Shown in pieces: positions 35,291-44,286 of a DNA stretch of 64,000 nt; position 1 is the first letter of the stretch; each line of letters opens with the position of its first letter. Made by a program: the position numbers and the translations under genes. The notes under the pieces were generated by a model. The model was not told where the DNA came from. It worked only from the letters and a program-made list of their open reading frames with translations, and searched no databases. The DNA is from Fictibacillus arsenicus (GTDB taxonomy: Bacteria > Bacillota > Bacilli > Bacillales > Fictibacillaceae): NCBI RefSeq assembly GCF_001642935.1, contig NZ_CP016761.1, positions 1,240,001-1,304,000 of the forward strand, read 5' to 3'.

Positions 35291-36378
35291 GATTTTTTCC
35301 CTCGCACTAATGTGATGAGCAGCAGCAGGATAGGGACACAGCTAAAAAAGTAAAGCGTAAAATTGCCGATCATCGATCCCATCTGAAACATCTCGTTAAT
35401 GTTTTTTGGCATCATGGAAACGATATAGATCAAGGGAGCAAGCCCATAAATAAAAAGGTCGATCTTCTTTTTAAAGAGGTGCGATAAGCCGAGAGCAGCA
35501 GCATAGTAACAAACTGTAAAAGTGGTAAACAGCTGCATTATCCAAATGACGAGAAGAAGGGAGTCAAACCGTTCTACGAAAAAACCTGATATCTCGAAAC
35601 TTCTGATAAAGGTTAAGACCGGCCATGTTTGAGTCACGGCACCATCGATGGATAATGATCCGATAACCATTACAAAAGTGACACAATAGAAGACAAGAGA
35701 GATGCTTAAACCGATTACTGTCGCTTTTAAGGCACGACCAGGTTCTTTCATATACATATAGATAATCAAGATGATCTCAAACCCAACAAACGATAAAGAA
35801 GTGGTGGTCAATCCTTTCATAACAGGCATTACACCCATTCCCATTACAGGACGCAGATTGTTAATGTCAAAGACTTTGATTCCTAAAAACATGACGAGAA
35901 GAAAGAAAAGAATGGTGACTGGAAAGATGATTTCAAACATTCTCGCAATCGGGTTGATGCCACCGGTGATCAGATAAAGTCCGACCCAAATAAAGGGAAG
36001 AATAATCGCCCAGTTCGGTGTTCCTTCTAATAAGAAAAGACGTGTTGTTTCTGACATCGCTCTAAGTTCGAAGCTGGAGAGTGTAAGGTAATAGAGGATG
36101 ATACATAAACTGACGACAGAACCAATTACTTTTCCTGTAATTTCGTTGCTGTACTGAAAGATGCTTTTTCCCGGAAATCGTTCAGCCAGTTTGACCATGA
36201 TGATGGCAACGACGAGCGCGATGATTCCGCCGAGTATGATCGTAATCCAGCCATCAGGAGTTTTGACTTTTTCTGTTACCGTTCTTGGCAGTGTCAATAT
36301 ACCTATTCCTAAAATAAAATTGCTAATGATCACGACCGTTTGTGGAGTAGTAATCTGATCAAATTTTTGTTTAGTCAT
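35287..36378 (-). CDS. GerAB/ArcD/ProY family germination permease (B subunit)
   Basis: 363 residues from ATG 36378 (AAGGAG spaced 8 nt). Ten membrane helices of the APC-fold germination family: QTVVIISNFILGIGILTLPRTV at the N-terminus, GGIIALVVAIIMVKLAERFPGKS. The B subunit holds the germinant-binding pocket. Second of the receptor operon. Confidence 0.92.
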   Translation of the reverse strand: MTKQKFDQITTPQTVVIISNFILGIGILTLPRTVTEKVKTPDGWITIILGGIIALVVAIIMVKLAERFPGKSIFQYSNEITGKVIGSVVSLCIILYYLTLSSFELRAMSETTRLFLLEGTPNWAIILPFIWVGLYLITGGINPIARMFEIIFPVTILFFLLVMFLGIKVFDINNLRPVMGMGVMPVMKGLTTTSLSFVGFEIILIIYMYMKEPGRALKATVIGLSISLVFYCVTFVMVIGSLSIDGAVTQTWPVLTFIRSFEISGFFVERFDSLLLVIWIMQLFTTFTVCYYAAALGLSHLFKKKIDLFIYGLAPLIYIVSMMPKNINEMFQMGSMIGNFTLYFFSCVPILLLLITLVRGKKS

Positions 36379-36410
36379 AGGTATCACTCCTTACCGGATA
36401 ATCTCCTCGT

Positions 36411-37949
36411 TTACTTTCTCTTACTGTCTTGGGTATGCATCAGTTTTGGGCGGCGTTTCATCATAGATAGTGGCGCACGGATTAGAAAATCCTTTAGATC
36501 GCTTAACTGATATGGAACTGCCGGGCTTAAATAAGGTACGTTAAAGCTCTTTAGTTTAACGAGGTGTGTGCATAATAACAGGACGAACAAAACAACGCCA
36601 TAAAGGCCATATACCGCAGAGAACAACATGACGATGAACCTGAGGAAACGTATCGTGATCCCAATGCTGTAGTGTGGCAGGGTAAAGGAAGAGATGGCTG
36701 TAACCGCCACCACGATGACCATGATGGGACTGACGATGCCAGCCTGCACCGCTGCTTCGCCGACGATCAAGCCGCCAACGATTCCAAGGGATTGTCCGAC
36801 TGGCTTTGGAAGTCGTAACCCTGCTTCACGTAAAATTTCGATCGATATCTCCATGATCAAGGCTTCGATCAAAGGAGGAAAGGGGACACCTTCTCGACTA
36901 GCTGCAATCGAAATGGCAAGCTTTGTCGGAATCAATCCTTGATGGAACGAACTAAAAGCAATATAGAGGGAAGGACCGAACAACGCGATAAAAGCAGCCA
37001 AATAACGCAGCATCCGAATCAATGTTCCAGAAATCCACCGCTCGTAATAATCTTCCGGTGACTGTAACAGCATGTTAAAAGTCACTGGCAGAATCAACGC
37101 AAACGGAGTGCCATCCAACAATATACCAACACGTCCTTCAAGGATTGCGCCCATGACACGATCAGGACGTTCGGTGTTCTGAATCTGTGGAAATGGACTG
37201 AATTGATTATCTTCTATCAATTGTTCCACATACCCAGACTCTGGCAAGTCATCGATATTGATTGTATGAATTCGCTGTATGACTTCTTCTAAAAGCTGTG
37301 GATCAACGATGTCCCTCATGTAAACAACGGCTAAATCTTTTTTTATTTTCGTGCCGACTTTAAACGTATTAATCGCGAGGTCTTGTGTTTTGGATAGATT
37401 CCTTAACAAGGCCGTATTATCCGTTAATTGTTCAACAAATCCAACTCTCGGTCCTCGGACTAATGACTCTGACAGGGGTTCTTCGATATTCCTCGTTTTC
37501 GCTTTTGCCACATCAAGCACAAAACCTATTGCTGTTCCTTCTACGAGAAGACCGGCGGACCCAGCCAAAATAGCAGTGTTGAAGCTTGGTATGTTGGAAG
37601 TCTCACTTACTTTTCCGATCAATAACATATGAGCACTCAATCGTTCCCTTGTTGAGGTTTCGATATCACGATTCTGACAATCTTGTTCATCATCAGACAT
37701 CAAACTGCGGAGGATATTATTGTTAATTAAATCTGTATCCGCCAACCCGTCGATAAAGATGAGCGCAGCCCGTGTATGTAGTATGCCAATCTTAAACTCT
37801 CGGATATGAACGTCACCATTATGTCCGATCTCAGTGCGTATCCTCTCAAGATCAATCGAAAGGTCACCGGTAAAAATGAAGGAGTTTGTTTGTGCTTCTT
37901 TCTCTATAGCCTTTTGTTGATCTTCTGCCTTGGATTGTTTTCTCTTCAT
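36411..37949 (-). CDS. GerA family spore germination protein (A subunit)
   Basis: 512 residues. A soluble N-terminal domain (about 1-270: [33 protein letters not shown]) is followed by four to five membrane helices with [66 protein letters not shown]-type conserved elements (positions about 360-430). A subunits oligomerise into the ion channel of the receptor. The ATG lacks its own clear ribosome site and lies 7 nt after a 41-codon frame, so translational coupling is likely. Confidence 0.93.
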   Translation of the reverse strand: MKRKQSKAEDQQKAIEKEAQTNSFIFTGDLSIDLERIRTEIGHNGDVHIREFKIGILHTRAALIFIDGLADTDLINNNILRSLMSDDEQDCQNRDIETSTRERLSAHMLLIGKVSETSNIPSFNTAILAGSAGLLVEGTAIGFVLDVAKAKTRNIEEPLSESLVRGPRVGFVEQLTDNTALLRNLSKTQDLAINTFKVGTKIKKDLAVVYMRDIVDPQLLEEVIQRIHTINIDDLPESGYVEQLIEDNQFSPFPQIQNTERPDRVMGAILEGRVGILLDGTPFALILPVTFNMLLQSPEDYYERWISGTLIRMLRYLAAFIALFGPSLYIAFSSFHQGLIPTKLAISIAASREGVPFPPLIEALIMEISIEILREAGLRLPKPVGQSLGIVGGLIVGEAAVQAGIVSPIMVIVVAVTAISSFTLPHYSIGITIRFLRFIVMLFSAVYGLYGVVLFVLLLCTHLVKLKSFNVPYLSPAVPYQLSDLKDFLIRAPLSMMKRRPKLMHTQDSKRK

Positions 37950-37956
37950 GTGGCTT

Positions 37957-38082
37957 TCACACTTTCTCTAACGAATTGATCCATTTAAAAAACTTTGAAA
38001 TGCCGATTGGTACGATGAAGCAAATCAAACTTTGTACAAGTACTATCCAATCAGGAAGGAAACTAAGAATTTTTGTTATCAT
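37957..38082 (-). CDS. 41-residue membrane peptide heading the germinant-receptor operon
   Basis: ATG 38082 has AGGAGG 9 nt upstream; stop TGA at 37957-37959, 7 nt before the gerA ATG. One hydrophobic helix ([20 protein letters not shown]) flanked by basic residues. Some germinant-receptor operons carry a small D subunit with two membrane helices; this is shorter. It may be a leader that couples gerA translation, or a true accessory peptide. Confidence 0.6.
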   Translation of the reverse strand: MITKILSFLPDWIVLVQSLICFIVPIGISKFFKWINSLEKV

Positions 38083-38589
38083 CAATTCATCCCTCCTACG
38101 CCATTCTTACTGTTTACCAACTTAGATTCTCCAACTTAAGAGAAATTAACCTGAAGATAGGACGTAGAATCAATCCTGCAATATTGGTTAAATATGCTGA
38201 AATATAAAAGACAGATTGGAACCAGCTGAAAATGAATCTAGTCGACAACATTAACTCCTATTGGATGAACTGGACAAAAAGATGTGAAAGTGTCACTTCA
38301 CTCCAATTTCCGGGTCTTTTCGTGAGCGGAAGTATGATCGAGTGGGGAGTGCTTGGGGTAACTCGGATCTATTATTCGATAAAAGAAGAGGATTCATCTC
38401 AAAAGTGGGGGTAGGGGGATATGCGCTACAAACCGTTCCTGAAAAATACCATCAAATCATTCAAGAGGCGCTGAGGATCAGGAATGGCCATAAAAAGTCC
38501 TGCTATAAATCCATATCAAGAGAAGAAGAGACGCCTTGGAATACATGAAGTTTCTCATGACCGAGTGCAACAAACTTAATAAATAAGAA
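38083..38589. other. intergenic region with unassigned frames
   Basis: 507 bp with two overlapping plus-strand frames (38232-38414 and 38342-38548; the latter reads FISKVGVGGYALQTVPEKYHQIIQEALRIRNG). No ribosome site and no family recognised. They could be two halves of a frameshifted gene remnant. The promoter of the receptor operon should lie at 38100-38200 on the minus strand; I could not place a convincing SigG site. Confidence 0.4.
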
Positions 38590-38628
38590 AACCACCAGTC
38601 CTCAACGCAGGACTGGTGGTCTGTTTTT
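38590..38628. terminator. strong bidirectional terminator
   Basis: ACCACCAGTCCT, loop CAACGC, AGGACTGGTGGT, then CTGTTTTTG. The minus-strand RsbR-like gene ends within its right arm. Confidence 0.9.
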
Positions 38629-39477
38629 GTTATCAATCAATTTCCCATAGCCTAAGGCAGATAAGGCTTGCTTTAGATTCCCATTGGTCTGGACTTCGCG
38701 CATATTTATTCCGAACGAAGAAGCAGTTAACGCAATCTCCGGACGGATTCCGGTGACGATGACCCGTACACCGAGAAGGCGCAACGAATCGATCAGTAAG
38801 AATATACTTTGAAGCACTTCAGGTGTTAAGGTGTGAACCCCTGACAAGTCGATCACAAGTGAGAATATTTTATTTTCCACACACCGCTCCAGCGTTGTTA
38901 TCTGGAGAATCTCTGCTCGCTCATGGTCAATTTCACCGATTAATGGCAGGACACCTATTCCATCAAATAGAGGAACGATTGGTCCTGATAACTCATGAAG
39001 TGCTTGATTTTTTTCATTGACGATCATCTGATGATTTTTCACATACGTTTCACTAAATGTATGTGACGCAAAGTCTAGGTTAATATCAATGTTTTTGATA
39101 ACACTCATAACATCAAGGACAGAAAAGGCTTCTGTTTCAGCAAGCTCTTCTATTAAAATTAGTATTTCTTTTCTAATAAAAGGAAGCGGCTGCATGGCTA
39201 CATCCAGTGATTGTCCATAATCTACGGCATAAAATGCAGTTTGTTCTGACCAATTCATCAATACAATTTCAGCCTGATCACCTTCGAGTGTTAAGGTTGA
39301 TCCGAGGAGCTTGATAAATTCCTGAATATAAGCCGAAGATTGTTTCCGATCATGAGGCAGACCTGACATTTGCGGGTGCCTGTCAAAACGCTGAGTTAAG
39401 ATTTTATTAGATAAAAGGGGTGCTTGTTCTACTAAAGCCTGTCCGACTTTTACAAACGCTTCTTTTTTAAGTTCCAT
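38602..39477 (-). CDS. RsbR-like STAS-domain protein (stressosome paralogue)
   Basis: About 291 residues from ATG 39477, with GGAGG 9 nt upstream. The N-terminal half is a helical RsbRD-like sensor domain; the C-terminal half is a STAS domain (LVIDLSGVHTLTPEVLQSIFLLIDSLRLLGVRVIVTGIRPEIALT). Expected phosphorylatable positions in RsbR are two Thr; here VHTLTPEV and the ITTLE strand are candidates. It would join the 1.8-MDa stressosome that controls SigB through RsbT. No other rsb gene adjoins. Confidence 0.83.
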   Translation of the reverse strand: MELKKEAFVKVGQALVEQAPLLSNKILTQRFDRHPQMSGLPHDRKQSSAYIQEFIKLLGSTLTLEGDQAEIVLMNWSEQTAFYAVDYGQSLDVAMQPLPFIRKEILILIEELAETEAFSVLDVMSVIKNIDINLDFASHTFSETYVKNHQMIVNEKNQALHELSGPIVPLFDGIGVLPLIGEIDHERAEILQITTLERCVENKIFSLVIDLSGVHTLTPEVLQSIFLLIDSLRLLGVRVIVTGIRPEIALTASSFGINMREVQTNGNLKQALSALGYGKLIDNKNRPPVLR

Positions 39478-39692
39478 TTTCAATAGCCTCCAATAAGAAT
39501 AAGGATGGTTACGTATGACAAAGAGATAAACTTGTAATGAAATGGAACAATGAGATTGTTTTTATATTAAAAATTCAATACTAGAAACATTTGTCCTGCT
39601 TTTGTTTGTGCGATTTTTCTTTTAAAAGATATAATGTAGGATCATTCCTATTTTATGGGGGCTTTCCATGTAAAAATTCATTTGTTTAATCA

Positions 39693-39719
39693 TTGAACAA
39701 CCTTAACAGTAACTAAACA
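39693..39719 (+). promoter_or_regulatory. possible PhoP box
   Basis: TTGAAC (39693), TTAACA (39703) and TAAACA (39714) are spaced 10 and 11 bp, resembling the TTAACA direct repeats bound by PhoP in Bacillus. It lies about 65-90 bp upstream of a secreted phosphoesterase gene. Repeats are imperfect. Confidence 0.4.
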
Positions 39720-39784
39720 CTTCCTCCAAATAGAGTTGGTACGCTAACAATGGTAAATCAGTACATAACATGGAGGGGTTTGGA

Positions 39785-40975
39785 ATGAGTTCAAAACAAG
39801 TAAATCGTCGTGATTTTATTAAGATTGGCGGAGCGAGTACGCTTGCGTTAACAATCGGCTCGCTTGGTGACACGACGTCACTCTTTACCAAAGCAGCACA
39901 TGCTGATAGTCATGAAGAAAAGGTTCTTCGATTCCATTCAAACGGTAAGTTCAAGGTCGTTCAGTTCAATGATACTCAAGATGATGAACGCATTGACCGC
40001 CGTACATTAGAGCTTATGGGAAAAGTGCTGGATGCAGAGAAACCTGACTTCGTTGTATTGAATGGTGACAATATTACTGGCGGATGTGATACACCTCTTG
40101 AGATGAAGCAGGCGATGAACAATATTGCCCAGCCTATGGAAAAGCGCGGGATCAAGTGGGCCGTTACGTTTGGCAACCACGATGAGGATTCTACGCAAAA
40201 AAGCGGTATTGATGAAAGTGAAATGCTGAATTTTTATCGTTCGTACAAACATAATTTGAACGATAAAGGAGCAAATATTAAAGGAACAGGCAACATGAAC
40301 CTGCTCATTTGGGATGCACAGGCAAAGAAAGCAGTGTTCAACTTATGGCTATTGGACTCAGGAAGATATGCACCTAAAACGATTGCCGGACAAGACTTTG
40401 AAGGTTATCCGACATGGGACTGGCTTCGATTTGACCAAGTAAGCTGGTATAATGAAACGTCCCAAAGAATTGAGAACAGGTTTGGATATAAAGTGCCTTC
40501 CCTCATGTTCATACATATTCCGTTATGGGAGCACCGTTATATGTGGTATGCGAGCGTTGACAGCCGGACGGAAGCGGATCATTCCCGAGCATTAGAAAAG
40601 CATCAGATCACGGGTGAAAGAAACGAAGATGAGTGTCCGGGACCTTTCAACAGCGGGTTGTTTTCGGCCATGCAGCATAGAGGAGACGTAAAAGGAGTCT
40701 TCTGTGGACATGACCATATCAATACGTATGCTGGAAACTATTACGGCATCATGCTCGGTTATAGCGGAAGCACAGGATTTGGCGCATACGGACTCTCAGG
40801 TGCTGAGAAGAACAGACTTCGCGGGGCAAGAGTGTTCAATCTCGATTTGAATAACGAGAATGTTCTATCTGATACGCACATGGTGTTCGCCAAGGATTAT
40901 GGGATCGACCTGACAGCTAATGATCAGAGTATAGATCCAGCACCGATTGAAGAAAAAGAAAAGGTAAGAATATAA
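39785..40975 (+). CDS. Tat-exported metallophosphoesterase
   Basis: 396 residues from ATG 39785 (GGAGGGGT upstream). Twin-arginine signal NRRDFIKIGGASTLALTIG, probably cleaved after KAAHA, so exported folded. Calcineurin-like motifs: QFNDTQDDERID (variant of D-x-H, with Gln-Asp), NGDNITGG, GNHDED, HIPLWEH, and CGHDHINTY. It probably releases phosphate from extracellular phosphodiesters or phosphomonoesters, in keeping with the upstream candidate PhoP box. Confidence 0.88.
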   Translation: MSSKQVNRRDFIKIGGASTLALTIGSLGDTTSLFTKAAHADSHEEKVLRFHSNGKFKVVQFNDTQDDERIDRRTLELMGKVLDAEKPDFVVLNGDNITGGCDTPLEMKQAMNNIAQPMEKRGIKWAVTFGNHDEDSTQKSGIDESEMLNFYRSYKHNLNDKGANIKGTGNMNLLIWDAQAKKAVFNLWLLDSGRYAPKTIAGQDFEGYPTWDWLRFDQVSWYNETSQRIENRFGYKVPSLMFIHIPLWEHRYMWYASVDSRTEADHSRALEKHQITGERNEDECPGPFNSGLFSAMQHRGDVKGVFCGHDHINTYAGNYYGIMLGYSGSTGFGAYGLSGAEKNRLRGARVFNLDLNNENVLSDTHMVFAKDYGIDLTANDQSIDPAPIEEKEKVRI

Positions 40976-40995
40976 TCGAAGTTTAATAGACGAAA

Positions 40996-41031
40996 AGCCC
41001 GAGATATTAATCTCAGGCTATTTCTTTTTTG
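40996..41031 (+). terminator. terminator of the phosphoesterase gene
   Basis: AGCCCGAG / CTCAGGCT with one mismatch, 8-nt loop, then ATTTCTTTTTT. Confidence 0.75.
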
Positions 41032-41117
41032 TTGAAAACGAAAGAATTTCTAAATATTTTGAAAATTTATGACGAAAAAGGTAGACTTACATAAAATGTC
41101 ATGGTAATATCTTACTA

Positions 41118-41150
41118 TATAGTACAACTTAAGGGGTATTTTGTACTATA
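41118..41150. promoter_or_regulatory. inverted repeat in the comK upstream region
   Basis: TATAGTACAA (41118-41127), 13-nt spacer, TTGTACTATA (41141-41150): perfect 10-bp arms, 85 bp before the comK start. Likely a regulator site; no match to the ComK-box (AAAA-N5-TTTT pair) is claimed. Confidence 0.55.
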
Positions 41151-41234
41151 AAAATTAAATAGGAGGTTAAATGGGGCAGTTGATAGTTTAGTTGGTGTAT
41201 TAAAAAACAAAAACTGAAACGCAGGAGGAAATTA

Positions 41235-41771
41235 ATGAAATTAACAATGACGCATGAGAAGGTTAAGGATTACGAGATCAACGGTGACACAATGGCGATC
41301 GTTCCATTTATCAATGTGAAAGGTGCTGTGTGTTCGGAAGTCTATGAACGTGAAGCAGTAATCCTGGTCGAAAAGAAACCTTTTCGCATCATCAAAGATA
41401 ACTGCCTATATTATGGTGGTTCCTATGATGGAAAGAAGGAAGCAGCACGCATTAATATGGGTAAGATGTGCTTTGCTCCCATCATGATCGACTCAAAACT
41501 TGACCTGTATTTTTTTCCAATCCAATCACCACGAAATGATACCTGCATATGGCTTGCACAGCCGCACATCCGAAGAATTGATAGGACTGGTCATAAGCGT
41601 GCCAGCGTTATTTTTTCAAACGGCATGGATCTGCCCATCGCTAACACCCGCGCTTCCTTAGTAGGAAAACTCCATCGAGCAGCTCAATACAGAAGTGTTC
41701 TTGTTAATCGAACAAATGACAGAGAACGAGAACGAGAAAGAGAAAGAGATCGTGACCCGGTCCTTACATAG
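41235..41771 (+). CDS. comK: ComK competence transcription factor homologue
   Basis: 178 residues, ATG after CAGGAGGAA. ComK landmarks: MAIVPFINVKGAVCSEVYE, IIKDNCLYYGGSYDGKKEAARI, CFAPIMIDSKLDLYFFPIQSPRNDTCIW. In B. subtilis ComK is the minor-groove-binding activator of DNA-uptake genes. This copy ends in an unusual run RERERERERDRD before the stop, longer and more regular than in typical ComK. Whether it switches on competence in this organism is unknown. Monocistronic, terminator follows. Confidence 0.88.
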   Translation: MKLTMTHEKVKDYEINGDTMAIVPFINVKGAVCSEVYEREAVILVEKKPFRIIKDNCLYYGGSYDGKKEAARINMGKMCFAPIMIDSKLDLYFFPIQSPRNDTCIWLAQPHIRRIDRTGHKRASVIFSNGMDLPIANTRASLVGKLHRAAQYRSVLVNRTNDRERERERERDRDPVLT

Positions 41772-41789
41772 AACTTAAATCATGTTAAA

Positions 41790-41821
41790 AGCGCCTGATG
41801 CGAAGTGTATCAGGCGTTTTT
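41790..41821 (+). terminator. terminator of comK
   Basis: CGCCTGAT (41792-41799) pairs with ATCAGGCG (41809-41816), then TTTTT. Confidence 0.9.
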
Positions 41822-41915
41822 GCATGTTATGAATTGTTCATATTTGAATATTCAATCGACCATTTTTTTACAGTATGATGAAGATGAAAACGAATACTTA
41901 ATGGGAGGAATTACA

Positions 41916-42848
41916 ATGGCACACTATTCTATTCATCCTGATCGTGCAACCTTACACGGCTCCTTCTCTATGGATTACGAACCTGTACTCCCGATTGATT
42001 CTGGAGACACCGTTCGTTTCAGTACGCTTGAAGCAGCATGGGGATTAGAGCCCTTTTCAGGTAAAGGCGTTCGTAAAAAGTTCGAACCGAGAGAGCGGCC
42101 TCGCGATGGTGGTCATGCTTTATGCGGTCCTGTAAAAATAAGAGGTGCAGAAGCCGGCATGACACTTGAGATTAAAATCAATGAGATTCTGCCTGGTTCA
42201 TGGGGGTGGAATAGTGCCGGAGGATTTCCGCACCCCGTTAATATAGCTTTAGGTATCGCAGAAGGTGAAGAATATCATCTGAATTGGAAATTAGATTCAG
42301 ATTCCATGGTAGGAGTTAGTGATAAAGGACATAAGGTGGCATTGCGTCCTTTTATGGGAATCATGGGTATGCCGCCAAATGAACCTGGGATTCACAGTAC
42401 GACTCCGCCTCGTTTTTGTGGCGGAAACATCGATTGTAAGGAATTGATCGCAGGAAGTACGTTGTATCTTCCTATACCGGTATCAGGAGGACTCTTCTCT
42501 GTTGGAGATGGCCATGCGGTTCAAGGGGATGGGGAAGTAGGGTGTCCTGCGCTTGAGTGTCCAATGGATGTCGTAGACTTAACTCTATCAGTCCGTGAAG
42601 ATATGAAACTATCGATGCCTCGGGCGAAAACACCAGCTGGATGGATCACGATGGGCTTTCATGAAGATCTGAACGAAGCGACTACAATTGCTCTAGACGG
42701 TATGCTAAACCTCATGTATGAATTGTTCGAATACGAACGAAAAGAAGCACTGGCTCTAGCCAGTCTTGTCGTAGATTTAAGGGTTACGCAGATCGTCAAT
42801 GGAGTTCGAGGAGTACATGCTGTACTGCCTCATGGTGCAATAAGATAA
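41916..42848 (+). CDS. acetamidase/formamidase family protein
   Basis: 310 residues from ATG 41916 (GGGAGGAA upstream; the longer frame from 41805 runs through the comK terminator). FmdA/AmdA marks: VLPIDSGDTVRFSTLEAAWG, GHALCGPVKIRGAEAGMTLEI, HSTTPPRFCGGNIDCKELIAGSTLYLPIPVSGGLFSVGDGHA-type core (residues about 165-205), GDGEV. These zinc-dependent amidases release ammonia from short amides. Confidence 0.9.
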   Translation: MAHYSIHPDRATLHGSFSMDYEPVLPIDSGDTVRFSTLEAAWGLEPFSGKGVRKKFEPRERPRDGGHALCGPVKIRGAEAGMTLEIKINEILPGSWGWNSAGGFPHPVNIALGIAEGEEYHLNWKLDSDSMVGVSDKGHKVALRPFMGIMGMPPNEPGIHSTTPPRFCGGNIDCKELIAGSTLYLPIPVSGGLFSVGDGHAVQGDGEVGCPALECPMDVVDLTLSVREDMKLSMPRAKTPAGWITMGFHEDLNEATTIALDGMLNLMYELFEYERKEALALASLVVDLRVTQIVNGVRGVHAVLPHGAIR

Positions 42849-42855
42849 CGTCAAA

Positions 42856-42890
42856 ACGACCAGAATTTTATTTTATCTGGTCGTTTCTTA
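42856..42890 (+). terminator. terminator of the amidase gene
   Basis: AACGACCAGA / TCTGGTCGTT around an 11-nt AT loop, then TCTTATG. Confidence 0.85.
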
Positions 42891-42930
42891 TGCTTTTAGT
42901 CATTCAAAGCAACCGATTGCTGAAGAACAA

Positions 42931-43164
42931 TTACTTGTTTCTATAAGTCTTTTTAGCATAATAAAATGTAAAAATTGTAGTTGATAATGAAAGTATGAAA
43001 ACTAATGTATATCCTGCAATACTAATGAAATAATTATATACTGGTGCCCTACTAAAATATATTCGTCCAAGTATTTGATGAAAAATAATAAAGTTCCTAA
43101 TAAAGGTAAATAACTGTAAAAACCTTAAAATAATTCCCCACCTCATTGAAAGTTTATTAAACAA
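42931..43164 (-). CDS. possible small membrane protein
   Basis: Up to 77 residues from TTG 43164; an internal ATG at 43146 is alternative. No clear ribosome site. Two hydrophobic segments (FIRNFIIFHQI and the longer YTLVFILSLSTTIFTFYYA) and a basic tail KKTYRNK look protein-like. Unknown family; could be a fragment. Confidence 0.35.
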   Translation of the reverse strand: MFNKLSMRWGIILRFLQLFTFIRNFIIFHQILGRIYFSRAPVYNYFISIAGYTLVFILSLSTTIFTFYYAKKTYRNK

Positions 43165-43222
43165 TTTTGCACGATTGCTGAATAACAGTTTTTGTATTTT
43201 TAATCTAGTAATCTTCCTTATT

Positions 43223-43735
43223 TTATTTCCATTCTTCTTCTAAAATAGAGTAGGAATATTCATCCCACCATTCATTACCATGTGGAATGCACTTTTTGAA
43301 ATAACCTTCTCTTCTCATACCTATCTTCTCCATCACGCGGTAAGATGGAGGATTCTCGGGCTGACAGGTTGCTATAATCCGATGCAAGTTCAAATCTTCA
43401 AATCCATATTTCAATACTGCTTTGGCTGCTTCTGATGCATAACCTTTATTGAAGTATTTAGAATTAAACACCCAGCCAATCTCGTACGTATGATCACCGA
43501 AATACTTATGGAATGCGATGTGTCCAATCAGAGTGTTTTCCTCGATCAGTATCACAGCGAACTGCTCTGGATCTCCACTCCGATTTTTATTTACAAATTC
43601 CTTTGTGTTCTCTTCTGAAAGAACTCCTTCAGGGATGTATTTCATGACATTGTGATCAGAAGTATACTCATGAACAGCTTTCCAATCATTTTCTTCAAAG
43701 TTTCTGATTAATAATCTCTCTGTTTTTAGAAACAC
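43223..43735 (-). CDS. GNAT acetyltransferase (RimJ/RimL type)
   Basis: 170 residues from GTG 43735, with GGGAGGAAA at good spacing. LKTERLLIRNFEENDW at the N-terminus, acetyl-CoA loop region NKGYASEAAKAVLKYGF, and NPPSYRVMEKIGMRREG. Acetylates an N-terminal or small-molecule amine; target unknown. Overlaps the next minus-strand GNAT gene by 10 nt. A decayed copy of its middle part lies at 49932-50064. Confidence 0.9.
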   Translation of the reverse strand: MFLKTERLLIRNFEENDWKAVHEYTSDHNVMKYIPEGVLSEENTKEFVNKNRSGDPEQFAVILIEENTLIGHIAFHKYFGDHTYEIGWVFNSKYFNKGYASEAAKAVLKYGFEDLNLHRIIATCQPENPPSYRVMEKIGMRREGYFKKCIPHGNEWWDEYSYSILEEEWK

Positions 43736-44271
43736 TGGCTTTCCTCCCACTCTTCTCGAAGCAGACCCATCCTAATAGAATCATAGTATTCGCCATTATA
43801 ATACCGGCACTTTCGGAGTCTCGCTTCCATTGTCATTCCGAATTTTTCCCCAACTTTTATCATTCTTTCGTTCCCAGACCACGTCGTATAACCAACCCGA
43901 ACGAGCGGCATGGTTGTAAACAAATGATGGATCCAAAGACGAAGAGCTCTGGTACCGTAGCCGCCGCTCCAGAACGCAGGATCATAAATCCCGATCCCCA
44001 TCTCAAGCCAGTTAGAAGGTTTGTGCTCCCAATAGTAGCTTACCGTTCCGATGACTTCTTCATTTACTGCGATCGCCCAGCGGCTTTCTGAATGGACGTA
44101 CTTTTCTTGTTGCTCCATGAACTTTTCAAAAGGAAGAGACTTATGCTCGTAGTAAGGAGCATCCCACTTTTTCCATTCAGGCGATTCTTCTTTATAGATC
44201 AGTTCCCATAGTTTTGGTAAGTCCTCGTGAGTTATGGGTCTAATCGTTAATTCTTTATCGCGGTAAGACAT
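43726..44271 (-). CDS. GNAT acetyltransferase
   Basis: 181 residues. LTIRPITHEDLPKLWEL, MGIGIYDPAFWSGGYGTRALRLWIHHLF (acetyl-CoA pyrophosphate loop) and NERMIKVGEKFGMTMEARLRKCRYYNGEYYD. Second gene of a three-gene minus-strand operon with the phosphotransferase upstream and the 43223 GNAT downstream, a grouping common in antibiotic-modification-like clusters of bacilli. Confidence 0.9.
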   Translation of the reverse strand: MSYRDKELTIRPITHEDLPKLWELIYKEESPEWKKWDAPYYEHKSLPFEKFMEQQEKYVHSESRWAIAVNEEVIGTVSYYWEHKPSNWLEMGIGIYDPAFWSGGYGTRALRLWIHHLFTTMPLVRVGYTTWSGNERMIKVGEKFGMTMEARLRKCRYYNGEYYDSIRMGLLREEWEESQCF

Positions 44272-44286
44272 TTCCGTTCCTCCAAC

